64,000 bases of DNA from the NCBI RefSeq assembly GCF_033723955.1, contig NZ_CP137555.1:2596001-2660000 (forward strand), written 5' to 3'. Source of the stretch: Microbulbifer pacificus (GTDB lineage Bacteria; Pseudomonadota; Gammaproteobacteria; Pseudomonadales; Cellvibrionaceae). Made by a program: the position numbers and the translations under genes. The notes below the pieces were generated by a model. It was not told where the DNA came from. It was given only the letters and a program-made list of their open reading frames with translations, and searched no databases. This document shows, piece after piece, positions 1 to 8,901 of the stretch (position 1 is the stretch's first letter; every line of letters starts with the position of its first letter).

Positions 1-135
1 CGGGAACAGGTTGTCCTCATCGATCTGCGCCGCGCGCGGGGCGAGTTCCGCCTGGCAGAACTTGTAGACCATGTCCCGCAGCATATCGATGTCTTCACCG
101 AGGCCGAAGTTGAGGGTTGGGTATGGAGTATTCAT
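1..135 (-). CDS. liuA: Isovaleryl-CoA dehydrogenase, N-terminal part (partial)
   Basis: The minus strand reads from an ATG at 135 into 45 residues starting MNTPYPTLNFGLGEDIDMLR and running off the window edge. This matches the N-terminus of isovaleryl-CoA dehydrogenases, with the conserved TLNFGLGEDIDMLRD segment and the following AELAPRAAQID helix. The family is an FAD-dependent acyl-CoA dehydrogenase that oxidises isovaleryl-CoA in leucine degradation. The gene follows liuR on the same strand with a 56-bp gap, the usual gammaproteobacterial liu order. The catalytic residues lie outside the window, so the call rests on the N-terminus and the neighbour. Confidence 0.85.
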   Translation of the reverse strand, partial: MNTPYPTLNFGLGEDIDMLRDMVYKFCQAELAPRAAQIDEDNLFP

Positions 136-191
136 TGGCTGCTCCGCTTTGAATCCGTCAGGGGTACTTATTCAGGTTGATTGGGTTGGGT

Positions 192-584
192 TCAGGTCAT
201 CTGTTGTTTCAGCGCCACCTGCGTGCGGGCGGTCGCCTCGTCCAGCTGCGACAGCATCTTTTCGATATCGCGCTGCTGTTGCAGCAGCTGCTGGCGCTTG
301 GAATCGATACGCTCGAGGAGGCGGTTGAGCTGTTCGACATTGCCCTTGGCGGGGTCGTACATGTCGATGATTTCGCGGCTCTCGTCGAGGGAGAAGCCGA
401 GGCGCTTGCCGCGCAGGATCAGCTTCAGGCGCACCCGGTCCTCGGGGGAGTAGATCCGCGTCTGCCCACGCCGCTCGGGGCACAGCAGCCCCTTGTCTTC
501 ATAGAAGCGGATGGTGCGGGTGGTAATCCCGAATTCCTGGGCCAGCTCGGAGATGCTGTAGCTGTCGGCGGTGGTGTTGCTCAT
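192..584 (-). CDS. liuR: MerR-family regulator of branched-chain amino acid catabolism (LiuR-like)
   Basis: This 130-residue protein has an N-terminal MerR winged helix (about residues 8-75, with the ITTRTIRFYEDKGLL recognition region and RIYSPEDRVRLKLI) and a C-terminal dimerisation coiled coil rich in Gln and Leu (about 80-125). There is no Cys cluster for metal sensing, which fits LiuR rather than MerR, CueR or SoxR. LiuR represses liu genes in proteobacteria and is thought to respond to intermediates of the pathway. The start ATG at 584 has an AGGAAAGG ribosome-binding site. A perfect palindrome lies 33 bp upstream and liuA follows downstream, so it probably autoregulates the operon. Confidence 0.88.
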   Translation of the reverse strand: MSNTTADSYSISELAQEFGITTRTIRFYEDKGLLCPERRGQTRIYSPEDRVRLKLILRGKRLGFSLDESREIIDMYDPAKGNVEQLNRLLERIDSKRQQLLQQQRDIEKMLSQLDEATARTQVALKQQMT

Positions 585-616
585 GGGGCCTTTCCTCAGA
601 AGTGCCTGAAGGATAG

Positions 617-644
617 TTGACGTTTACGTTAACGTAAACGTCAA
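617..644. promoter_or_regulatory. Perfect 28-bp palindrome, probable LiuR operator
   Basis: Positions 617-630 and 631-644 are exact reverse complements, with the core CGTTTACGTTAACGTAAACG. The site is 33 bp upstream of liuR on the strand leading into the liu operon. MerR-family regulators bind long palindromes lying between -35 and -10, and TTGACG at one end could act as a -35. Assignment to LiuR is an inference from position and symmetry. Confidence 0.75.
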
Positions 645-837
645 TCTGGGCCAAAATGTGACCAAACTGTTCTTTGGGGTTCTGTAGGTGGGGGCCGGGA
701 CTCGGGGCCAAGACAGGGTGGGAGCTGGAATCCAAGGTGGCAAAACTTGACAGGTAACATTCCGCTGGTCAGGTACATCAGAGCCCACACCACATGTCGC
801 TGTGAGGGCTCTGATGCAGGATTGAAACGACTGCTGG

Positions 838-2922
838 TCAGTCTTCCTCAAGCGTGTTGGTTGCCAACAGCGCGATTCTCTTCAGGGCTTCATCCAGTCC
901 GGGCACAAATTCAGCTCCTTCCACGACTTGAATGCTGGAGTTGGAAAGGTCGTCCCCAATTGGCTGATAACGTCCGCCGAGGCAGTCCGCAAGAAAAGAT
1001 TCGCTTGCGGCAAAAAAAGACAGGCGGTTTTCAGGCTTCTGGAAACCATGCCCTTCATCGGGATACAGGATATAGGTCACAGGCAGATTGTTTGTCTGCA
1101 TTGCGGCTACTATCTGATCGGATTCTGCCTGCTTTACTCGTGGATCATTGGCACCCTGGCCAATCAATAAGGGCTTGGTGATCCTGTCTGCAAAATTCAG
1201 CGGTGAGCGATCTGCAAGAAGTTTTTTACCTGATTCCGTTGCCGGGTCACCGAGGGCGGTATGCAATACCTTCTTGAATCCCTCCCAATAGGGGGGCACG
1301 GAATCAAGCAGCGTTTGCAAATTTGATGGCCCGACAATGTCCACACCACAGGCAAAGGTTTCCGGTGTAAACGTCATGCCGACCAGCGTGGCGTAGCCGC
1401 CATAACTGCCGCCCATGATTGCTACCTTGTCCTTTGTGGTTATTTTGTTGTCTATAGCCCATTGCACGGCATCGAGCAGATCATTGTGCATGGCGCCGGC
1501 CCATTCACCATTGCCCGCATTCACGAATGCTTTGCCGAATCCTGTGGATGAGCGGTAATTGACTTGCAGTACAGCGTACCCGCGATTGGCGAGCCAGCGG
1601 GTCGCCGAATCATCGGCAAAATTGTCACGACTCCAGGGACCTCCGTGAACCACCAGGACCAGGGGCACGGGAGATTTAACCTTGCCTCCTAAGTCCGCCT
1701 CCACTGGCAGTGTTAGGTAAGAGACCAAATCTAGGCCATCTCTCGACGCAATGGTCTGTGGATAAATCCTGGGCAACTCAAAATCATTCAGCTCTGGTTT
1801 ACCTTCGAACAGTGTGTTCAGTTTTTGTGTACTGCGGTCGTAAACCTGATAGGCGTCTGATGCGGTGTCGCGGGAGGCGTTGATTAGCCAGTGCATTCCG
1901 TCGAGGGTTGTATCAAGGATCGTGAGGTCGCCATCGGCCTGCATTTCCAGTGCCGCGACTTCCTGCTTGATGTCTTCTGTCAGTCCCATCCACTCGTGCT
2001 TGTGATAATTGACGGAGTAGGCCATGGGTGCGTGGTTTACCGGGTTCATCACGACATTGGAGATATCCGCCTTGTCCGATTCAGCCAGCACCGTAAGTTT
2101 GCCGGATTCGAGCTCCATATGTGCAAGTGCCGCTTTGTCACGTCCGCGACTGTCCTGTAGATAAATCCCGCGATTGTCTTTGTCGAAGCCCAGGATTTGA
2201 GTAGTGAGCGCATCTTCACGGGGGATTTCGAAAAGATCGATCCATTCATTCTCCACTCGTTGCGAAACGTTGTATCCGCCCGCGGTTGTGGGCTTGAGGC
2301 CCAATCGGACCTGCAGGTTGTGATCGACAATAAATTCCGCAAAGCCGGTGTTTTCGACCAGTAAGGTTCGCTCAGCGGTTTGCAAATCGATCAAGTAGGG
2401 ATCGTGCCAGCGGGAGTCCCGGTCATTTATGCCGGCGACAATTTGCCCGGGATGATCCTGGCTTTGCGCAAGCATGGTTGCGGAAATTTCGTTGTAAGGC
2501 GTGAGGTCTGTAACTGCATCGGTACTGAGATCGATGCTGAACAGGTGCCAGTTTTCATCGCCGTGGTTATCGCGAATGAATAGCAGGTGTTTACTGTCCA
2601 GCGCCCAGAAGTGACGCCTGATTCCACGACCTTTATCGGCGGTGACGGCTTTGGCAGAACTGAAGTCACCGGCGGGTGCAACCCAGATATTCATCACGCC
2701 ATCCAGCGGCGCGAGAAAACTCATCATCTTGCCGTCGGGACTTAAACGTCCTTGCCAGCGTGTGGGGTTGCCGAACAGCAACTCCCGGTCGATCAGTGGC
2801 GCGGGCTTTTCTATTTCGTTAGCCGCATCAATATTTGCTGTAGTTTCTTCTTTTTTCGGGGCGCATGCCGCGATCATACCTGCGATTGCGAATACACCAA
2901 TAACTCTCCAGTTTCTGTCCAT
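838..2922 (-). CDS. S9-family prolyl oligopeptidase-like peptidase, lipoprotein
   Basis: This 694-residue protein starts with a lipoprotein signal peptide (IAAC, Cys20), so it is probably membrane-anchored. Residues about 45-400 form a TolB/WD40-like beta-propeller. Residues about 415-660 form the alpha/beta hydrolase domain with catalytic Ser506 (GGSYGGYA), Asp593 (GANDPRV) and His625 (DEGHGF). The family (dipeptidyl or acylaminoacyl peptidases) cleaves short peptides. The ATG at 2922 has an AAGGA ribosome-binding site. It is co-directional with hutH, whose stop is 157 bp away, so it might feed histidine-containing peptides to the hut pathway, but it may equally be an independent gene. Confidence 0.9.
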   Translation of the reverse strand: MDRNWRVIGVFAIAGMIAACAPKKEETTANIDAANEIEKPAPLIDRELLFGNPTRWQGRLSPDGKMMSFLAPLDGVMNIWVAPAGDFSSAKAVTADKGRGIRRHFWALDSKHLLFIRDNHGDENWHLFSIDLSTDAVTDLTPYNEISATMLAQSQDHPGQIVAGINDRDSRWHDPYLIDLQTAERTLLVENTGFAEFIVDHNLQVRLGLKPTTAGGYNVSQRVENEWIDLFEIPREDALTTQILGFDKDNRGIYLQDSRGRDKAALAHMELESGKLTVLAESDKADISNVVMNPVNHAPMAYSVNYHKHEWMGLTEDIKQEVAALEMQADGDLTILDTTLDGMHWLINASRDTASDAYQVYDRSTQKLNTLFEGKPELNDFELPRIYPQTIASRDGLDLVSYLTLPVEADLGGKVKSPVPLVLVVHGGPWSRDNFADDSATRWLANRGYAVLQVNYRSSTGFGKAFVNAGNGEWAGAMHNDLLDAVQWAIDNKITTKDKVAIMGGSYGGYATLVGMTFTPETFACGVDIVGPSNLQTLLDSVPPYWEGFKKVLHTALGDPATESGKKLLADRSPLNFADRITKPLLIGQGANDPRVKQAESDQIVAAMQTNNLPVTYILYPDEGHGFQKPENRLSFFAASESFLADCLGGRYQPIGDDLSNSSIQVVEGAEFVPGLDEALKRIALLATNTLEED

Positions 2923-3034
2923 GGCCAGATTCCTTCGGTATACGGGGGTTAATGGGGTACATCAGTGCAACAACGCAGCGAGCATTACACAGGAACAACG
3001 GGTAGGGCAATTTGCCGGGGAGGGATGAGGAGGA

Positions 3035-3058
3035 GCACAGCGGCGGGCGCCGCTGTGC
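3035..3058. terminator. GC-rich hairpin downstream of hutH
   Basis: An 11-bp perfect stem (GCACAGCGGCG paired with CGCCGCTGTGC) with a 2-base spacer starts 22 bp after the hutH stop on the minus strand. There is no T tract, so it may be a Rho-dependent stop or an mRNA 3'-end stabiliser rather than a simple intrinsic terminator. Confidence 0.5.
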
Positions 3059-3079
3059 AGAGGGGCGTGAGAAAACGGA

Positions 3080-4630
3080 TTACTGATTGCTTGGTAGCAT
3101 TTCAGTCGCCAGATACTCACGGTAGTAAGCACTGGCCAGCAGCTGCTTGGCTTCCTCGATATCCGGCGCGAAGTAGCGGTCCTTGTCGTAGAAAGGTACA
3201 CGTTCGCGCAGGGCGGCCTTGGCGCTTTCCAGTTTCTCGGTGGTCTTCAGCGGTGCGCGGAAGTCCAGGCCCTGGCAGGCGGCCAGCAGTTCCACCGCGA
3301 GGATGCCGCAGGTGTTGTCGGCCATGTCGCGCAGGCGGCGGCCGGCGAAGGTGGCCATGGACACGTGGTCTTCCTGGTTGGCGGAAGTGGGCAGGGAGTC
3401 GACGCTCGCCGGGTGCGCGAAGGTCTTGTTTTCGCTGGCCAGTGCCGCGGAGGTGACCTGCGCGATCATGAAGCCGGAGTTAACCCCACCGTTGTCCACC
3501 AGGAACGGCGGCAGGCCGGACAGGTTGGAGTCGATCAGCAGGGCCATGCGGCGCTCGGACAGGGAGCCGATTTCCGCAATCGCCAGCGCCAGGTTATCCG
3601 CCACCATGGCCACCGGTTCTGCGTGGAAGTTGCCACCGGAAATGATGTCGGAGTTTTCCGGGTTCTCTTCATCGGTGAACACCAGCGGGTTATCGGAAAC
3701 ACCGTTGGCTTCCGCCAGCAGTACCTCGGCGGCGAAGCGGATCTGCTGCAGGCACGCGCCCATGACCTGGGGCTGACAGCGCAGGCTGTAGGGGTCCTGC
3801 ACCTTGGCGCAGTCCACGTGGGAGTCGCCGATCTCGCTGCCTTCACCCAGCAGGTCGCGGTAGCTCGCGGCCACATCGCGCTGGGCCTTCTGGCCGCGCA
3901 CCAGGTGAATGCGATCGTCGAACGGACGGCGCGAGCCCTTGGCGGCTTCCAGGGTCAGGGAGCCGGTTACCACGGCGCCGGCGAACAGGTCTTCTGCGGA
4001 GAACATACCCTGCAGGGCGAAGGCGGTGGACGCCTGGGTGCCGTTCAGCAGTGCCAGACCTTCCTTCGGTGCCAGCACCATCGGGCGCATTTCCGCAAAG
4101 CGCAGGCCTTCGGAAGCCGGCTTGCGCTCGCCGTTGATAAAGCATTCGCCCTCACCCAGCAGCACCACGCTCATGTGGGCCAGCGGCGCCAGGTCGCCGG
4201 AGGCGCCCACGGAACCTTTTTCCGGAATGGCTGGGTAAACGCCGGCATTCACCAGTTTGATCAGCGCCTCGATCACCGCCGGGCGCACGCCGGAGTAGCC
4301 GCGCGCGAGGGAATTGATCTTCAGCACCATCAGCAGGCGCACAGTGTCTTCAGTCATGAAGTTGCCGGTACCGGCAGCGTGGGACAGCACGATGGCGCGC
4401 TGCAGGGTTTCCAGGTCTTTCTTTTCGATGCGGGTGTTGGCCAGCAGACCGAAACCGGTGTTGATGCCGTACACGGTGCGGCCCTGCTCCAGCACCAGCG
4501 CCACGGTTTTGGCGGAGGCTTCAATGGCCGGGTAGGCGTCTTTGGCCAGGCTCAGTTGCACCGGCTCACGGGCAACGCGACGCAGTTGTTCCAGACTCAG
4601 TTGGCCGGGGTTGATTTCCAGTTTGTACAT
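3080..4630 (-). CDS. hutH: Histidine ammonia-lyase
   Basis: HutH deaminates L-histidine to trans-urocanate, the first step of histidine degradation. The 516-residue length is normal for bacterial HutH. The [14 protein letters not shown] motif holds the Ala143-Ser144-Gly145 triad that cyclises into the MIO electrophile. The substrate-site segments YGINTGFG (54-61) and [11 protein letters not shown] are intact. It lies downstream of hutU on the same strand, separated by 139 bp that hold a two-hairpin repeat, and is the last hut gene of the hutC-hutU-hutH arm. Confidence 0.98.
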   Translation of the reverse strand: MYKLEINPGQLSLEQLRRVAREPVQLSLAKDAYPAIEASAKTVALVLEQGRTVYGINTGFGLLANTRIEKKDLETLQRAIVLSHAAGTGNFMTEDTVRLLMVLKINSLARGYSGVRPAVIEALIKLVNAGVYPAIPEKGSVGASGDLAPLAHMSVVLLGEGECFINGERKPASEGLRFAEMRPMVLAPKEGLALLNGTQASTAFALQGMFSAEDLFAGAVVTGSLTLEAAKGSRRPFDDRIHLVRGQKAQRDVAASYRDLLGEGSEIGDSHVDCAKVQDPYSLRCQPQVMGACLQQIRFAAEVLLAEANGVSDNPLVFTDEENPENSDIISGGNFHAEPVAMVADNLALAIAEIGSLSERRMALLIDSNLSGLPPFLVDNGGVNSGFMIAQVTSAALASENKTFAHPASVDSLPTSANQEDHVSMATFAGRRLRDMADNTCGILAVELLAACQGLDFRAPLKTTEKLESAKAALRERVPFYDKDRYFAPDIEEAKQLLASAYYREYLATEMLPSNQ

Positions 4631-4663
4631 AACTCTTGCTACCGCAAATATTTGTTCATTGTC

Positions 4664-4752
4664 GTCATACCGGCGCAGGCCGGTATCCAGTGTTTGGGTG
4701 CGCTGCTTTCTGCTGGCACCGCAGCTGGATCCCGGATCAAGTCCGGGATGAC
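4664..4752. repeat. Two-hairpin extragenic repeat, copy 1 (hutH/hutU gap)
   Basis: Two hairpins face each other. One has the stem ATACCGGC/GCCGGTAT (about 4668-4687) and the other ATCCCGGA/TCCGGGAT (about 4729-4749). The unit begins GTCATAC and ends GGATGAC, so the whole element is an inverted repeat. Three more copies of the same design occur at 6678, 49811 and 51300. This is the layout of a bacterial interspersed mosaic element. Confidence 0.85.
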
Positions 4753-4769
4753 GGTTTAAAAATGTTGGA

Positions 4770-6443
4770 TCAGTCTTTCAGCATCGGCAGGTCTAGCCCC
4801 TGCTCGCGCGCGCAGTTCTTGGCGATGTCGTAACCCGCATCCGCGTGGCGCATGACGCCGGTGGCCGGGTCGTTCCACAGTACGCGGCCAACGCGTTTGG
4901 CTGCGGCTTCGGTACCGTCACACACGATCACTACACCGGAGTGCTGGGAGAAGCCCATGCCCACGCCGCCGCCGTGGTGCAGGCTCACCCAGGTGGCGCC
5001 GGAGGCGGTATTCAAAAGGGCGTTCAGCAGCGGCCAGTCGGACACTGCATCGCTGCCGTCCATCATGGATTCGGTTTCGCGGTTGGGGCTGGCAACAGAA
5101 CCGGAGTCGAGGTGGTCGCGACCGATGACAACTGGCGCTTCCAGTTCGCCATTCGCAACCATCTCGTTGAACGCCAGTGCCAAGCGCGCGCGGTCTTTCA
5201 GACCGACCCAGCAGATACGCGCGGGCAGGCCCTGGAACTGGATGCGCTCGCGCGCCATGTCCAGCCAGTTGTGCAGCTGCGGATTGTCCGGGATCAGCTC
5301 TTTCACCTTGGCGTCGGTCTTGTAGATGTCTTCCGGGTTGCCAGACAGTGCCGCCCAGCGGAACGGGCCGATGCCTTCGCAGAACAGCGGGCGGATGTAG
5401 GCCGGTACGAAGCCGGGGAAGTCGAACGCGTTCTCCACGCCCACTTCGAATGCCATCTGGCGGATGTTGTTGCCGTAGTCGAGGGTGGCAGCGCCGCGCT
5501 CTTGCAGGGCGAGCATGGCCTGCACCTGGATGCCCATGGATTTTTTGGCTTCGCGCACCACCAGCGCTTCGTCCTGCTTACGCATTTCGGCGGCTTGGGC
5601 CATGGTCCAGCCTTTCGGCAGGTAGCCGTTCAGCGGGTCGTGGGCGGAGGTCTGGTCGGTGACGCAGTCCGGCAGGATGCCGCGCTCGACAATTTCCGGG
5701 AATACGTCGGCGGCGTTGCCGAGCAGGCCGACGGAAATGGCTTCGCCGTTTTCCATGGCTTCGTTGATCATCGCCAGCGCTTCGTCGAGGCTGGTGGCTT
5801 TCTTGTCCACGTAGCCGGTGCGCAGGCGGAAGTCGATACGGGTTTCGTCGCACTCGACGGCGATCATGCAGAAGCCGGCCATGGTGGCGGCCAGAGGCTG
5901 GGCGCCGCCCATGCCGCCGAGGCCGCCGGTGAGTACCCATTTGCCCTTGGCTTCACCGTCGAAGTGTTTGCGCGCAACCGCGGCGAAGGTTTCGTAGGTG
6001 CCCTGGACGATGCCCTGGGAGCCGATGTAGATCCAGGAGCCGGCGGTCATCTGGCCGTACATGGCCAGGCCTTTTTTATCCAGCTCGTTGAAGTGCTCCC
6101 AGTTGGCCCAGTGGGGAACCAGGTTGGAGTTGGCGATAAGGACGCGCGGCGCGTCGGCGTGGGTTTTGAAGACGCCGACGGGTTTGCCGGACTGCACCAG
6201 CAGGGTTTCGTCGTCCTCCAAGCGCTTCAGTACTTCAACGATTTTGTCGTAGCACTCCCAGTCGCGCGCGGCGCGGCCGATACCGCCGTAAACAACCAGA
6301 TCTTCCGGACGCTCGGCGACATCGGGGTGGAGATTGTTCATCAGCATGCGCAGGGGCGCTTCGGTGAGCCAGCTTTTGGCGTTCAGCTGGGTGCCGGTGG
6401 GGGGAATGATTTTGCGGCTGGGGTCGTGGCGCTTGTCGGTCAT
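4770..6443 (-). CDS. hutU: Urocanate hydratase
   Basis: HutU converts urocanate to 4-imidazolone-5-propionate using tightly bound NAD+ as electrophile. The 557-residue length is typical. The [13 protein letters not shown] dinucleotide-binding loop lies near residue 170, and the active-site Cys is Cys411 in [10 protein letters not shown]. The C-terminal [15 protein letters not shown] segment is also conserved. The gene lies between hutC and hutH on the minus strand. Its 5' flank contains a 112-bp structured repeat and a two-hairpin repeat, so expression from the promoter upstream of hutC would have to read through both. Confidence 0.98.
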   Translation of the reverse strand: MTDKRHDPSRKIIPPTGTQLNAKSWLTEAPLRMLMNNLHPDVAERPEDLVVYGGIGRAARDWECYDKIVEVLKRLEDDETLLVQSGKPVGVFKTHADAPRVLIANSNLVPHWANWEHFNELDKKGLAMYGQMTAGSWIYIGSQGIVQGTYETFAAVARKHFDGEAKGKWVLTGGLGGMGGAQPLAATMAGFCMIAVECDETRIDFRLRTGYVDKKATSLDEALAMINEAMENGEAISVGLLGNAADVFPEIVERGILPDCVTDQTSAHDPLNGYLPKGWTMAQAAEMRKQDEALVVREAKKSMGIQVQAMLALQERGAATLDYGNNIRQMAFEVGVENAFDFPGFVPAYIRPLFCEGIGPFRWAALSGNPEDIYKTDAKVKELIPDNPQLHNWLDMARERIQFQGLPARICWVGLKDRARLALAFNEMVANGELEAPVVIGRDHLDSGSVASPNRETESMMDGSDAVSDWPLLNALLNTASGATWVSLHHGGGVGMGFSQHSGVVIVCDGTEAAAKRVGRVLWNDPATGVMRHADAGYDIAKNCAREQGLDLPMLKD

Positions 6444-6528
6444 GGTTGCCTCGTCTTTTTTCCAAATTCTTGAGTGGAATTTAGTTTTGTGGGCTTTTGG
6501 CCCGGAGTTTTAAATCTGGTTTTGTTGC

Positions 6529-6640
6529 GGCGGCTTGTCGGGTTCGGGGTTTCAGGACCGCTGCGAGTACATCCATGTACGCTTCGGCGCCGCCATCCAT
6601 GGCGACGACGATCCTGAAACCCCAAACCCGACAAGCCGCC
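6529..6640. repeat. Long hairpin with two internal CATCC hairpins, structured repeat copy 1
   Basis: The arms 6529-6557 and 6612-6640 pair at 28 of 29 positions. The 54-base interior forms two smaller hairpins, GTACAT-CC-ATGTAC and CGCCAT-CC-ATGGCG, giving a cloverleaf-like fold. The core aligns with the reverse complement of the element at 56091-56195, while the outer arms do not. It lies in the hutC-hutU gap. Confidence 0.85.
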
Positions 6641-6677
6641 TTCAATTCGAATTTCTGTACTTCGATTCTCGTTTCTC

Positions 6678-6753
6678 GTCATCCCGGACTTGATCCGGGA
6701 TCCAGTGGTCGGGCGGAGTTCCGACGCTGGATACCGGCTTTCGCCGGTATGAC
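6678..6753. repeat. Two-hairpin extragenic repeat, copy 2 (hutU/hutC gap)
   Basis: It has the same design as the copy at 4664-4752 with the hairpins in the opposite order: first ATCCCGGA.../TCCGGGAT, then ATACCGGC.../GCCGGTAT. It is bounded by GTCATCC and GTATGAC. It ends 9 bp before the hutC stop codon on the minus strand. Confidence 0.85.
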
Positions 6754-6761
6754 GCTGGGAA

Positions 6762-7490
6762 TTAAAACCTCAGCTGTGCGCCCAATCGGTATCGGTTCCC
6801 GGGGTGTACCAGTCGCGCAAAGCTGACTGTGCCGGCACTGCTTTTGGTGCGTCGCCAAATCTGCAGGCAAGCGGTACCCGGTTTGATCTCCAAGGCTTTG
6901 CCGACCACTTCGTCCGCGCCAATCGCCTCTACGGTGGTGTCCACTTCGGTCAGTGGCGCCACGCGGGTGAGGTATTCGTTGGGGGTGGCGGCGCTGAAGT
7001 CCTGCTGCAGGTATTCCGGCACCAGTGTCGGGCTGGTATAGCGTTCCTCGAACTGGATCGGCAGGTTGTTGTCCAGGTGCACGATGATGGAGTGGTACAC
7101 CGCGGCGCCTTCGGCGAGGCCGAGGGCGACGGCCACTTCGGTGTGGGCGACGGTCTGTTCCAGTTTGAGGATACGGGCGGCGTAGCTGTGGCCGCGGGCG
7201 GCGACTTCGTCGGCGATGTTGCGCACTTCCAGCAGGGAACCGGCGGGTACCGGTTCGGCGACAAAGGTGCCGAGGCCCTGGGAGCGGACGAGGACGCCTT
7301 CGTCGGTGAGCTCGGACAGGGCGCGGCGGGCGGTCATGCGGCTGACGCTGAAGTCCTGGGACAGCTGGTTCTCGGACGGCACACGGAAATGCGCGGGCCA
7401 CTGGCCGCTTTCGATCTGCGCGCGGATATGCGCCTTGATCGCGGCGTAGCGGGGCTGGCTGCTTTCTGTGGCTGTCGCCTGACTGCTCAT
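6762..7490 (-). CDS. hutC: HutC, GntR-family repressor of histidine utilisation
   Basis: HutC represses hut genes and is released by urocanate. From the chosen start, residues about 13-80 form a GntR winged helix (RVPSENQLSQDFSVSRMTARRALSELTDEGVLVRSQGLGTFV region) and residues about 95-235 an UTRA ligand-binding domain. The frame is open to 7571, but that would translate through the operator at 7542-7555. The ATG at 7490 puts MSSQATATESSQPRYAAIKAHI at the N-terminus, the usual HutC length of about 240 residues. It heads the hutC-hutU-hutH arm and is divergent from hutI. Confidence 0.93.
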   Translation of the reverse strand: MSSQATATESSQPRYAAIKAHIRAQIESGQWPAHFRVPSENQLSQDFSVSRMTARRALSELTDEGVLVRSQGLGTFVAEPVPAGSLLEVRNIADEVAARGHSYAARILKLEQTVAHTEVAVALGLAEGAAVYHSIIVHLDNNLPIQFEERYTSPTLVPEYLQQDFSAATPNEYLTRVAPLTEVDTTVEAIGADEVVGKALEIKPGTACLQIWRRTKSSAGTVSFARLVHPGNRYRLGAQLRF

Positions 7491-7541
7491 ACTTGTATGG
7501 TCTTCGCCTGCTCGGGTAAAGTGCCTACCCAGTTGTACATT

Positions 7542-7555
7542 CTTGTATATACAAG
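7542..7555. promoter_or_regulatory. HutC operator in the hutC-hutI divergent region
   Basis: CTTGTATATACAAG is a perfect 14-bp palindrome matching the TTGTATATACAA-type box known for HutC in pseudomonads and enterobacteria. A second half-site, ACTTGTAT, lies at 7491-7498 and a related TTGTAC at 7533-7538. The position between hutC (start 7490) and hutI (start 7672) would allow control of both arms. Confidence 0.88.
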
Positions 7556-7671
7556 TTTGTTGATGGCGCAACTATGGATTCAGACCTGACCGCTGTCAAT
7601 AGGGGGTCAATAGGCGCCAAAACCGACAACTCGGGCTATCGTTAGAATTAACGCCAACTCAGTGAGCGAAC

Positions 7672-8901
7672 ATGACTGAACGCTGTGATCTGCTGATTAC
7701 CAATGTCCACGCGGCCACCATGGACCCGTCCCTGCCGGGTGCCTACGGGGCAATTGAAGACGCCGCGGTGGCGGTGACCGGCAATAAGATTGTGTGGATT
7801 GGTCCGCGCCGCGAGCTGCCCGAGAGCACCGCCGATCAGATCATCGACGGCGAGGGGCAGTGGCTGACCCCGGGGCTGATCGATTGTCACACCCACCTGG
7901 TGTATGGCGGCCACCGCGCCGGCGAGTTCGCCCGCCGTCTCGGCGGCGAGAGCTATGAAGAGGTCGCCCGTGCCGGTGGCGGCATCCTGTCGACGGTGCG
8001 CGCAACGCGCGCGGCCAGTGCCGCGGACCTCTACCGCAAGGCCGAGCCGCGCCTGAAGGCACTGATGCACGAGGGTGTCACCACCATCGAAATCAAATCC
8101 GGCTACGGCCTCGATCTCGACACCGAGCTCAAGCAGCTGCGCGTTGCCCGCCGCCTCGCCCAGCATTACCCGGTGAATATCCTCACCACCTGCCTCGCTG
8201 CCCACGCGCTGCCGCCGGAGTACGACGGCCGCGCGGACGACTACATCACCCTGGTGTGTGAGGAAATCCTGCCCGCTGTGGCCAAGGAGCAGCTGGCGGA
8301 TGCGGTGGACATGTTCTGTGAAAACATCGCGTTTTCCGTCGAGCAGTGCCAGCGTGTTATCGACGCTGCGCATCATCTCGACCTGCCGGTAAAGGTTCAC
8401 GCCGAGCAGCTCGCCAGCACCGGCGCCACCCGTATGGCGGCGAAGGCCGGTGCCCTGTCGGTGGACCATATCGAATACATCACCGATGAAGATGTCGCCG
8501 CCATGGCCGAGAGCGGTACCGCCGCGGTGCTGCTGCCCGGCGCCTTCTACACGCTGAAAGAAACGCGCATGCCGCCAATCGAAAAATTGCGCGCTGCCGG
8601 TGTGCCCATGGCCATTTCCACCGACCTCAATCCCGGTACCTGCCCACTGGGTTCGCTGCGGTTGATGATGAACATGAGTTGCAACCTGTTCGGCCTGACG
8701 CCGGCGGAGGCTCTCGCCGGTGTCACCCGCGCCGCCGCCCGCGCCCTCGGTGTCTGCTGCTCCCGCGGCGTGCTGCGGGCCGGCCTGCGCGCGGACATGG
8801 TGCTGTGGCCGATGGAAAGCCCGGACCAGCTCGCGTATGAATTGGGTGCATTGCAACCTGCGGAAATATTTTTTGGGGGACGCCATGTTACAGCTGGCTG
8901 A
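7672..8901 (+). CDS. hutI: Imidazolonepropionase
   Basis: HutI hydrolyses 4-imidazolone-5-propionate to N-formimino-L-glutamate, the third step of histidine degradation. The protein has 409 residues in the amidohydrolase superfamily. The metal ligands His73 and His75 are in DCHTHLVYGG; further ligands are expected from KVHAEQL and the Asp of STDLNPG. It starts at the ATG at 7672 and overlaps hutG by 17 bp, which indicates translational coupling. It is transcribed away from hutC across the HutC operator. Confidence 0.97.
   Translation: MTERCDLLITNVHAATMDPSLPGAYGAIEDAAVAVTGNKIVWIGPRRELPESTADQIIDGEGQWLTPGLIDCHTHLVYGGHRAGEFARRLGGESYEEVARAGGGILSTVRATRAASAADLYRKAEPRLKALMHEGVTTIEIKSGYGLDLDTELKQLRVARRLAQHYPVNILTTCLAAHALPPEYDGRADDYITLVCEEILPAVAKEQLADAVDMFCENIAFSVEQCQRVIDAAHHLDLPVKVHAEQLASTGATRMAAKAGALSVDHIEYITDEDVAAMAESGTAAVLLPGAFYTLKETRMPPIEKLRAAGVPMAISTDLNPGTCPLGSLRLMMNMSCNLFGLTPAEALAGVTRAAARALGVCCSRGVLRAGLRADMVLWPMESPDQLAYELGALQPAEIFFGGRHVTAG

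Noticed and set aside
4845..6473. 542-codon open frame on the plus strand
   Set aside because: It is antisense to hutU, which is complete with all motifs. The translation is repetitive His/Val/Gly-rich shadow sequence.
6444..6761. Transposon or insertion sequence in the hutU-hutC gap
   Set aside because: The long inverted repeat resembles terminal repeats, but the interior is only 54 bp and forms small hairpins with no transposase. It is better called a structured repeat.
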